A stretch of DNA of 64,000 nt from assembly GCA_964474905.1 (NCBI GenBank), contig CAYYUP010000014.1, forward strand, positions 38,159-102,158, given 5' to 3'. The notes beneath the pieces are model-generated. The model saw only the letters and a list, made by a program, of their open reading frames with translations. It was not told the DNA's origin and did not search any database. Positions 44,833 to 52,163 of the stretch are shown here, one piece after another. Within the stretch, counting starts at the first letter, position 1; every line of letters begins with the position of its first letter. Position numbers and translations under genes: made by a program. Source of the stretch: JADJRG01 sp964474905. Lineage in GTDB: Bacteria; Myxococcota_A; Polyangia; Nannocystales; Nannocystaceae.

Positions 44833-45364
44833 GGCCTTGGATTAGTCGCTCGATCGGTGACCTGTCCAGACCCGTAAAGTGGCGAATTTCAGCTCTAAAT
44901 GGCGGTTTCGCTCGAATCTGGCGCGACATCGAGAGATGAAAAAACACGTCTAGCAAACTCTGTAATTCAGCCGACACTGCTATCACATGCGCGAGATCTC
45001 TGGTCGTATGAGCGCGTGTGTAACTGATAGGGCGATATAGGTCGGCGGCGCGCACGGCCGCGCGCCACCGTGCATTTGCGCTCGATTGGGTCGAGAGCGC
45101 AACTCATGTAGTTACATCTTGATGAACTTAAGGACATGTTTTCCTATGACTATGTCTTAAGAGATAGGTCACCAGACCGCGATGGTGTATCGATTTTATA
45201 TACCGCCCCCGTGATCCCGAGGAGACAACGCGGTTGCAAGCGGTTGCAGGCGGTCGGCCCGGAGCGTGTCTGCCGCGGTGATGCGGTCGAGCTCGGGGGT
45301 TTTCGCGGCGGACGCAGGCTGCGCTTCGTCGTGCCCGCGAGTTTGAGCAGTCTTGGCGGATTGA
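44833..45364. other. Non-coding, relatively AT-rich region with several dyads
   Basis: About 530 bases between the minus-strand flotillin terminator and the gene starting at 44832. I support no gene here. It contains a hairpin GCGCTCGA-TTGGG-TCGAGAGCGC (45078-45100), a dyad ATGTA-GT-TACAT (45106-45117), and a larger imperfect dyad CTTAAGGACAT/ATGTCTTAAG (45127-45161), closely spaced. The base composition is visibly lower in G+C than the surroundings. It could be the control region of the 44832 operon or hold a small RNA. Confidence 0.55.
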
Positions 45365-45400
45365 GAACAAAAGAGGGCGACGAGCCGATGCTCGTCGCCC
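45365..45400 (-). terminator. Rho-independent terminator of the flotillin operon
   Basis: GGGCGACGAG (45375-45384) and CTCGTCGCCC (45391-45400) form a perfect ten-pair stem with a six-base loop. Read on the minus strand, it is followed by TCTTTTGTTC. It lies 25 bases after the last flotillin-like stop. Confidence 0.88.
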
Positions 45401-45425
45401 TTGTTTGCGAGTCGTCTGGTCTTGT

Positions 45426-46745
45426 CTAGCGGATGGGAGGCGGCCGTTTACCGTCGCCGAACTTGTCGCGGACGATCTTGGGCACATCGACTCCGGTCGC
45501 CGCTTTGATCTGCTCGGCGTAGTTGATCAGCTTGGCGGCGAAGGGCGCGTCGTCCCCAGCTTGGCCGATACCCGCGGGCAGCACGGTCATGCGATTGACC
45601 TTGAGTTCGCCGGTGGTCCCCGAAATCGTGCGCATCAGCGGCACGAGCTTCTGCATCAGGAGCACGTCGCGACCGGCGGCGCCGGAGCCCTGGTAGGCCG
45701 CGGCGAGCTCGGTGAGCGCGTTGGCGGTCGCTTGGCCCTGCTCGATGATCTGGGCAGCGCTGCCCTTTGCGGCCTCTTCGGCACGCCGACGCTCGGCTTC
45801 TGCGGGCTGGATGACATCGGCCTGCAGCTGGCGGCGGACCTGCTCGATCCGGGCCTCCTGCATTTTGACCTCGGCGCTGGCCCTGGCGATGAGCGCCTGG
45901 ACCTGCGCCTCCTGCTGGGCGATGAGCGCTTCGCGGCGGGTCTGGGAGTCGGCGACCCGTCGCTCGGTCTCCTTGGCGACGATCTGGATCTGGGCCTCGA
46001 GCGAGGCGAGTTCGGCCTCGCGGGTATTGGCCCACTTCTTTTCGGCGGCTTGAGCTTGCGCGGTTGCCTCAGCGACCAGCGCTGCTCGCCGGATCTGCGC
46101 CGAGCGCTGGCGACCAATGGCATCGAGGTAGCCGACCTCATCGGAGATGTTTTGAATGTTGAGGGTGTCGAGAACCAGACCCAGGCGGCTGAAGTCGTGT
46201 TCTGCCTCTTCGGTCAGCTTGCTCGCGAAGAGCTGCTTATCGGTGTTGACCTGCTCTGGTGTGAGCGTCGCGAGAACACCGCGGAGGTTGCCCTCTAGGG
46301 TCTCGCGGGCGGTTTTCATGATCTCTTCGCGGCTCTTGTCGAGGAAGCGCTCGAGGGTATTGTTGAGGAGAGGCTCTTCGCCGGGGACCTTGATGTTGGC
46401 GATGCCCTGGATGTCGAGGGGAATGCCGCCCTTGCAGTAGGCGCCGCGGACCTGGAGCTCGATGATCATGTTGGTCAGATCCATACGGTCGACCGTCTCA
46501 AAGAGCGGGATTCGCAGCGCTCGGCCGCCGCGGATGATTCGGTAGCCGAGGATTTTGTCGCTGACCTTGCGGCTGCGACCGGCGAAGATCAGGACCTCGT
46601 TGGGCTGGCAGACGTAGAGGACATTTTTGATCACGAGGAGCAGCGCGGCCATCACCAGGATGGTGATGACTGCCAGGGCGCCGAGCGCTTCGATGCCGCC
46701 GGCAGCGATCAGGGAGAGCGCGGATGGGTCGGTGAGGAAATGCAT
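45426..46745 (-). CDS. Flotillin-like SPFH protein (second in operon)
   Basis: A 439-residue protein with one N-terminal span (ALAVITILVMAALLLVIKNVLYV), the flotillin start CQPNEVLIFAGR, an SPFH domain with GIANIKVPGEEPLLNNTLERFLDK (quoted in part: GIANIKVPGEEPLL), and a long Ala/Glu/Gln/Arg-rich coiled coil (about 215-340), then AAYQGSGAAGRDVLLMQKLVPLM, typical of flotillins. It should form membrane microdomain scaffolds. Its ATG overlaps the stop of the first flotillin as TAATG. Confidence 0.9.
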   Translation of the reverse strand: MHFLTDPSALSLIAAGGIEALGALAVITILVMAALLLVIKNVLYVCQPNEVLIFAGRSRKVSDKILGYRIIRGGRALRIPLFETVDRMDLTNMIIELQVRGAYCKGGIPLDIQGIANIKVPGEEPLLNNTLERFLDKSREEIMKTARETLEGNLRGVLATLTPEQVNTDKQLFASKLTEEAEHDFSRLGLVLDTLNIQNISDEVGYLDAIGRQRSAQIRRAALVAEATAQAQAAEKKWANTREAELASLEAQIQIVAKETERRVADSQTRREALIAQQEAQVQALIARASAEVKMQEARIEQVRRQLQADVIQPAEAERRRAEEAAKGSAAQIIEQGQATANALTELAAAYQGSGAAGRDVLLMQKLVPLMRTISGTTGELKVNRMTVLPAGIGQAGDDAPFAAKLINYAEQIKAATGVDVPKIVRDKFGDGKRPPPIR

Positions 46746-48160
46746 TAGCGGACGGTCCTTCCGAAGCTGAGGCCCGAGGCGGAGCCGCCGGAGGGCGGTG
46801 TCTCGGAGGGCGGCGAGTTACCGCTGAGGATCGCTGGTACGTCGACGCCGGTGGTCGCTCGGAGAGCGGTGAGGATCGACGCGACCGAGTTTGGATAGGC
46901 GGCGGCGTAGGACGCGAGACCGGAGCCGTCGCCGGGATCGATGACGTTGACCTCGCGGACGTCGATCTTGGCGACCGAGTCGATTACCGCGCCGACGATG
47001 TCTTCGATGTGCTGGATGACGTAGATCTCCTTGGCTTGGGGGCCCATCGCCCGCCAGGCGCCGGCCATCGCTTCGAGCACCTGAGCGGCGGCGAGGCCGT
47101 TTTCGATGGTCGTTGCGGCTGCGCCCTTCGCCCGGATCAGCGCAGCAGCGCGGTTGATCTCGGCGGGGATGACGACCTCGGCCTGGAGGCGCTTTTGCTC
47201 GAGTTCGTTGCGGACTCCTTGGAGATTTTGCTCGGCGTTGGCGCGGGCTGTCTTGGCTGCGGCCTGGGCCTCGGCCTCGACTGACTCCGCTTGGCCGTTG
47301 AACTCGGCGGTGATCCGCGCGAGTCCGTTGCGTTTGCGGAGGATCTCTTTTTCGGCATCGGCCTTGGCGATTTCGGCCCGCTGGTGCGCACCTGCCTGGG
47401 CCTCTGAGATCTCTTGTTCGGCCTGGTTCTCGGCATTCTCGGCGTCGCGGAGTACTGCGGCGATCTCCGGTCGACCGAGCGAATCGAGGTAGCCGACGTC
47501 GTCGGAGACCATCTGGATCTTCAGGGTGTCGAGCTGGAGGCCGAGCTTGTCGAGATCATCCTTGGCGCTGAGGCTGAGGTTGTCGGCGAAGGCGAGGCGG
47601 TCCTCGTTCACCTGCTCGGGCGTCATCTGAGCGAGCACCTCTCGCAGCGCGCCCTCGAGGGTCTGCTTGGCGACCATCATGATCTCGTGCTTGGACTGGC
47701 CGAGGAAGCGTTCGATCGCGTTGCGGATCAGCCCCGGGTCGGAGCAGATTTTGACGTTGGCGATCGCGTGGATCTTGAGGGGGATGTTGCCGACCGAGTA
47801 GGCGTTGACGACGACGACGTCGATCGACATCGCGGCCATGTCGAGGCGATCGACGCGTTCCAGGATCGGGATCCGCCAGGCACGTCCGCGGCCGCAGCCG
47901 TCGAACTCCGGCGCCTGCCCGCTGAAACCGCGGCCGAGCACGACCAGGGGTCCCAGGTCGACGCCGTCGCGGACCCGCTTGCGGCCGGTGAAGATCAGGG
48001 CTTCGTTGGTCCGACAGATGTAGAGGAAGTTGCGGACCAGGAAGAGGAAGAGCAGGACGACGAAGCCGGCAACGGCGCCGCCGATCAGCACTGTGGTGAG
48101 CTCGAGCCCGGAGGCGGCGAGCAGGCTGATGGGTTCGGGGGGGGCGAGGTTGTGGATCAT
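46745..48160 (-). CDS. Flotillin-like SPFH protein (first in operon)
   Basis: A 471-residue paralog of the downstream protein: N-terminal span (LIGGAVAGFVVLLFLFLVRNFLYI), CRTNEALIFTGR, an SPFH domain with IHAIANVKICSDPGLIRNAI, a coiled coil rich in Ala and Glu, and a flotillin-type C-terminus (GGGSASGLSFGRTVR tail of low complexity). The two differ enough to be ancient paralogs and may form hetero-oligomers. An NfeD-like gene precedes it by 35 bases. Confidence 0.9.
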   Translation of the reverse strand: MIHNLAPPEPISLLAASGLELTTVLIGGAVAGFVVLLFLFLVRNFLYICRTNEALIFTGRKRVRDGVDLGPLVVLGRGFSGQAPEFDGCGRGRAWRIPILERVDRLDMAAMSIDVVVVNAYSVGNIPLKIHAIANVKICSDPGLIRNAIERFLGQSKHEIMMVAKQTLEGALREVLAQMTPEQVNEDRLAFADNLSLSAKDDLDKLGLQLDTLKIQMVSDDVGYLDSLGRPEIAAVLRDAENAENQAEQEISEAQAGAHQRAEIAKADAEKEILRKRNGLARITAEFNGQAESVEAEAQAAAKTARANAEQNLQGVRNELEQKRLQAEVVIPAEINRAAALIRAKGAAATTIENGLAAAQVLEAMAGAWRAMGPQAKEIYVIQHIEDIVGAVIDSVAKIDVREVNVIDPGDGSGLASYAAAYPNSVASILTALRATTGVDVPAILSGNSPPSETPPSGGSASGLSFGRTVR

Positions 48161-48195
48161 GGGCTTGTCACGCTCGTGGTGCGGCTCGTGCCGGA

Positions 48196-48762
48196 TTATT
48201 GGGGGTCGCTCGCGGGGCGTACGACCACTGCGGTGGTGTCGTTCATGTGGATGATCAGGGCCGCTTCGCCGACGGTGAAGGGCTCGGTCTCGTCGGTGCT
48301 GGCGAGCACGTCGACGGCACCGCTGCGGAGGGTGATCCGGATCTTACCGAGGTTGTTGGTCGAGATCGGCACGAGCACGCGGCCGATCTTGCCGATGAAG
48401 TCACGCTCGTCGGCGGCGCTGTGGGTCTCGCTGGCGGCGAGGCGGCGGAGCATGAGAATGGCAAAGAGACCGGCGGCGAGGCCCACAAGGATCGCCAGCA
48501 GGGAGACGCGCTGCTCGTCGCAGAGCAGGCCTAGGTCGCTCTGTACGAGTCCTGTGAGGCCGAAGAAGGTCAGCGCGAAGGTCCAAAAGTGGAGCGAGCG
48601 GAGGGCGGTGAGCAGCGCCCACAGGGCATGACGCCCATTCGCGAAGCGGTTCTGCTCGCCGATATGGGGCGGGGCGCCGCCGTGTTGTTTGTCGCTGACG
48701 AAGATCGATGCCAGGAGAACGATGCCTCCGGAGACCAAAGAGAAGAGGTAGAGATTTGTCAT
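48196..48762 (-). CDS. NfeD/YqiJ-like membrane protein, flotillin partner
   Basis: A 188-residue protein with about three spans (LYLFSLVSGGIVLLASIFV, FWTFALTFFGLTGLV, VSLLAILVGLAAGLFAIL) and a C-terminal OB-fold-like domain: DFIGKIGRVLVPISTNNLGK, then EPFTVGEAALIIHMNDTTAV. This is the YqiJ/YuaF form of NfeD proteins, which pair with flotillins (YuaF-FloT in Bacillus). Its place at the head of a two-flotillin operon matches that pairing. It is divergent from hemB. Confidence 0.82.
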   Translation of the reverse strand: MTNLYLFSLVSGGIVLLASIFVSDKQHGGAPPHIGEQNRFANGRHALWALLTALRSLHFWTFALTFFGLTGLVQSDLGLLCDEQRVSLLAILVGLAAGLFAILMLRRLAASETHSAADERDFIGKIGRVLVPISTNNLGKIRITLRSGAVDVLASTDETEPFTVGEAALIIHMNDTTAVVVRPASDPQ

Positions 48763-48987
48763 CGTTGTCGAGGGGCGCCTGGCCGCCGCGGGTCGAAGAG
48801 TATGCCACGTCAGCTTGCATTGGTGACAGATCTAGGCAATGCGACCTCGGCGCGTTCTTTGCCGCAGTGCCGGCTCTACTGCGCGTGCACGCTCGTATCT
48901 CGTCGGCGCTCGCGAACATGGTTTCGCCCGCGGACGGTCGACGGCGCGGGGGCGGGTAATTGGGGCAATCGTGGTACATCCGAGCGC

Positions 48988-49956
48988 ATGCGAAGTCGCC
49001 CACGACGCAACCGCAAGAACCCGGTAGTGCGAGCCTATCAGCGAGAGACGAGCCTAGGTCCCGAGCATCTGATCTATCCGCTCTTCATCCACGGCGGTGA
49101 CCAAGACGTGCCGATCACGGCGATGCCGGGATGCAGCCGTCTCTGTACAGCCGGCCTCTTCACCGAGGTCGCCGCTGCGCGCTCGGTCGGGGTCAACTCC
49201 GTGGTGCTTTTTCCGGCGATCCCAGAGGATCTAAAGTCGCCCGACGGGAGCGAGTGTTTTAATCCAGACGGGCTGATCCCGCGGACGGTTGCCGGTCTCA
49301 AGGAGCGCTGGCCCGATCTGACAGTGGTCACCGATGTCGCCCTTGATCCTTACTCCTCGGACGGGCACGACGGCATCGTCGGCGCCGACGGTCGTGTGCT
49401 CAACGATGAGACGGTCGCGGTGCTCTGCCAGCAGGCGGTCGCTCAGGCCCGCGCAGGTGCCGATATCATTTCGCCCTCGGACATGATGGACGGCCGCATC
49501 GGCGCGATTCGTGATGCGCTCGACGCCGAGGGGTTCTCAGAGGTCTCGATCCTCGCCTATACCGCGAAGTACGCCTCGGCCTTTTACGGGCCCTTTCGCG
49601 AGGCGCTCGATTCGGCGCCGCGTCACGGCGACAAAACGACCTACCAGATGGATCCGGCCAACGGCCGCGAGGCGCTCCGCGAGCTCGCTCTTGATGTGTC
49701 TGAAGGGGCAGATATGGTCATGGTCAAGCCGGCGGGGCCCTACCTCGATGTGATCCGCCGGGTCCGCGATGCCTGTGATCTGCCGGTCGCCGCCTACCAA
49801 GTCAGCGGTGAGTACTCGATGCTCAAGGCGGCGAGCGAGCGCGGCTGGCTCGACGAGGCGAAGGTTGTGCACGAGAGCCTGATCGCGATCCGTCGCGCCG
49901 GCGCCGATGTGATCCTCACCTACTTCGCCCGTCAGTACGCGACGTCGCTCGTCTGA
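48988..49956 (+). CDS. hemB: Delta-aminolevulinate dehydratase (porphobilinogen synthase)
   Basis: A 322-residue enzyme joining two aminolevulinates in heme synthesis. ATG 48988 is chosen: it starts MRSRPRRNRKNPVVRAYQRE, the family N-terminus, whereas the frame is open 133 codons upstream. The two active-site lysines are in AYTAKYAS and MVMVKPAGPY. The metal loop reads DVALDPYSSDGHDG, without the three cysteines of zinc enzymes, so it should be a magnesium-type or metal-independent form. It is divergent from the flotillin operon and supplies heme for the cytochromes of the window. Confidence 0.95.
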   Translation: MRSRPRRNRKNPVVRAYQRETSLGPEHLIYPLFIHGGDQDVPITAMPGCSRLCTAGLFTEVAAARSVGVNSVVLFPAIPEDLKSPDGSECFNPDGLIPRTVAGLKERWPDLTVVTDVALDPYSSDGHDGIVGADGRVLNDETVAVLCQQAVAQARAGADIISPSDMMDGRIGAIRDALDAEGFSEVSILAYTAKYASAFYGPFREALDSAPRHGDKTTYQMDPANGREALRELALDVSEGADMVMVKPAGPYLDVIRRVRDACDLPVAAYQVSGEYSMLKAASERGWLDEAKVVHESLIAIRRAGADVILTYFARQYATSLV

Positions 49957-50034
49957 GCACGTGCGGGCTTGCGCCAGCGCATCGCTCGTACGGGCCTTAT
50001 CGGCTCGTACGAGCGGGCGCTCGAATGGCTCCGG

Positions 50035-51000
50035 CTAGAGATCCGCGTAACGTGCGGTCGCTTCGCAGAGGGCGCGGCTGATACCGGGCTCGAACGCCGA
50101 GTGGCCAGCGTTGGCGACAACCACGAGTTCGGACTTTGGCAGGCCCTTGTGCAGGCGCCAGGCGTTCTCCATCGAGCAGATGACGTCGTAGCGGCCGTGC
50201 ACGATCGTTGTCGGGATGTGCTGGATCGTGTGCAGATTCGCGAAGAGCTGCTTCTCGTGCTTGAGAAAACCACCATTAATAAAGTAGTGGCATTCGATGC
50301 GGGCGAAGGCGAGCGTAAAGGCCGGATCGGCGCAATGCTCGATGAGGTCAGGATCGGGCAGCAGAGTCGCGACTCGGGTCTCCCAGATGCTCCAGGCCCT
50401 GGCCGCGGCGTTGCGGGTGGTCTCGTCGTCGCTGGTCAAGTGGCGATAATAGGCGGCGATCAGATCGTCGCGTTCGCCCTCGGGAATCGTCGCGACGAAG
50501 TCCTCCCAAGCGTCGGGAAAAAGCACGCACGTGCCCTTGCCGTAGAACCACTCGGCCTCGCGCTTGGTGAACATAAAGATGCCGCGCAGGACCAGCTCGG
50601 TGACCCGGGTCGGGTGGGTCTCGGCGTAGGCGACCGCCAAGGTGCTGCCCCAGGAACCGCCAAAGACCTGCCAACGCTCGATGCCCAGGTACTCGCGCAG
50701 GGCCTCGACATCGCCCACCAGGTGCCCGGTGGTATTGTCGATGAGCGAGGCATGGGGCTCGCTCTGACCGCAGCCGCGCTGATCAAAGAGAATGATCCGG
50801 TAGCGATCGGGGTCGAAAAAGCAGCGGTGTTTCGGGTCGGTGCCGCCACCTGGGCCGCCGTGCAGAAATACCACCGGCTTACCGTGTGGGTTGCCCGACT
50901 CCTCAAAGTAGAGGTCGTGGAGCTCGGAGACCTGGAGGCGGCCGATGTGATAGGGCTCGATCTCGGGGTAGAGGATATCGTCGTCGCGGAGGGCTGGCAT
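50035..51000 (-). CDS. pip: Proline iminopeptidase (downstream paralog)
   Basis: A 321-residue alpha/beta hydrolase of peptidase family S33: LHGGPGGGTDPKHRCFFDP and FDQRGCGQS, nucleophile Ser in VFGGSWGSTLAVAYAE, Asp in HGRYDVICS, and His in NAGHSAFEPG. It releases N-terminal proline from peptides. It starts 17 bases after the stop of a close paralog of the same length, making a tandem pair in one transcript. Confidence 0.93.
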   Translation of the reverse strand: MPALRDDDILYPEIEPYHIGRLQVSELHDLYFEESGNPHGKPVVFLHGGPGGGTDPKHRCFFDPDRYRIILFDQRGCGQSEPHASLIDNTTGHLVGDVEALREYLGIERWQVFGGSWGSTLAVAYAETHPTRVTELVLRGIFMFTKREAEWFYGKGTCVLFPDAWEDFVATIPEGERDDLIAAYYRHLTSDDETTRNAAARAWSIWETRVATLLPDPDLIEHCADPAFTLAFARIECHYFINGGFLKHEKQLFANLHTIQHIPTTIVHGRYDVICSMENAWRLHKGLPKSELVVVANAGHSAFEPGISRALCEATARYADL

Positions 51001-51017
51001 CGCGTGGTCCTTGGTCG

Positions 51018-51983
51018 CTAGTCGGCGTCTGCGAAGTGGTCGGTGGCGCCGACGAGCGCGTGTACGATCCCGGGCTCGAAGGCGGAGTGACCGGCGTCGT
51101 CGATGATCTGGAGGTCGGCCTCGGGCCAGGCCTTGTGCAGCTCCCAGGCGGTTTGCATCGGGCAGACGACATCGTAGCGGCCCTGCACGATCACCGTCGG
51201 GATGTGGCGGATGCGGTCCAGGTTCTCAAAGAGCCAGCGGGGGTTCTCGAAGAAGCCTTGGTTGATAAAGTAGTGGGATTCGATGCGGGCGAAGGCGAGG
51301 CTAAAGGCGTCGTCCTCGGTCGCTTTGGCGATGTCGACCGGGTTCTGGAAGAGGTGGCAGGTCGACATCTCCCACTCGCTCCAGGCCCGCGCGGCCTGGC
51401 TGCGGATCGCCGGATCGTCGTCGGTCAGGCGGGTGTAATAGGCGGTCAGGAAGTCCGCGCGTTCGTTCATCGTGATCGGCTCGATGAACTTCTCCCAGGC
51501 CTCGGGAAAGATCGAGCTGGCACCCTCTTGGTAAAACCAGAGCAGCTCTTCGATGCGCATCAAGAAGATGCCGCGGAGCACCAGCTGGCTGACCGCGAGC
51601 GGGTGAGTTTCGGCGTAGGCGAGGGCCAGAGTACTGCCCCAGGAGCCGCCAAACACCTGCCAGCTCTCGATGTCCAGATGCTCGCGCAGGGCCTCGATAT
51701 CGGCGACCAGATCCCAGGTCGTGTTCTCCTCGAGGCAGGCGTGCGGTGTCGACTGGCCGCAGCCGCGCTGATCAAAGAGGATGATCCGGTAGCGCTCGGG
51801 ATCGAAGAAGCAGCGGTGTGTTGGTGAGGTACCGCCACCGGGGCCGCCGTGCAGGAAGAGCACGGGCTTGCCTCCGGGGTTTCCTGATTGCTCGTAATAG
51901 ATCGAGTGGAGCGATGAGACCGGGAGATGACCGGTGTCGTAGGGCTCGATCTCCGGGTAGAGCGTGCGGCGCGGGGGGAGCAT
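51018..51983 (-). CDS. pip: Proline iminopeptidase (upstream paralog)
   Basis: A 321-residue paralog of the next gene, from ATG 51983; the frame is open to 52340 but the upstream part is Arg/Ala-rich and unlike the family. It has the same motifs: HGGPGGGTSPTHRCFFDPER, FDQRGCGQS, GGSWGSTLALAYAETHP, QGRYDVVCPM and DAGHSAFEPG. All triad residues are present in both copies. The pair probably arose by duplication, and they may differ in peptide preference. Confidence 0.92.
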   Translation of the reverse strand: MLPPRRTLYPEIEPYDTGHLPVSSLHSIYYEQSGNPGGKPVLFLHGGPGGGTSPTHRCFFDPERYRIILFDQRGCGQSTPHACLEENTTWDLVADIEALREHLDIESWQVFGGSWGSTLALAYAETHPLAVSQLVLRGIFLMRIEELLWFYQEGASSIFPEAWEKFIEPITMNERADFLTAYYTRLTDDDPAIRSQAARAWSEWEMSTCHLFQNPVDIAKATEDDAFSLAFARIESHYFINQGFFENPRWLFENLDRIRHIPTVIVQGRYDVVCPMQTAWELHKAWPEADLQIIDDAGHSAFEPGIVHALVGATDHFADAD

Positions 51984-52163
51984 CGGCGGGAGAGTGACAA
52001 AGCGCGCCCGTAGGTGTCCAGCAGGGGATCGCTCGTGGACGACTGCGTGACTCGCGCACCTGGCGTTATGGGCAGTCGTCTCGGGGGCCGGGAGGAGCCC
52101 GCGATTCGCTCTAGCCGCCGTATATGCGGGCTTCGCAGCTCTCTGGGCTGATAGATTCCGGCC

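Noticed and set aside
44714..45055. Minus-strand frame of 113 codons spanning the start of the 44832 gene
   Set aside because: Its second half is a shadow of the supported gene in another frame and the first half shows no family or ribosome site.
45136..45429. Plus-strand frame of 97 codons near the flotillin terminator
   Set aside because: It begins inside a dyad, reads through the terminator hairpin of the opposite strand and ends in the flotillin stop region, with no domain.
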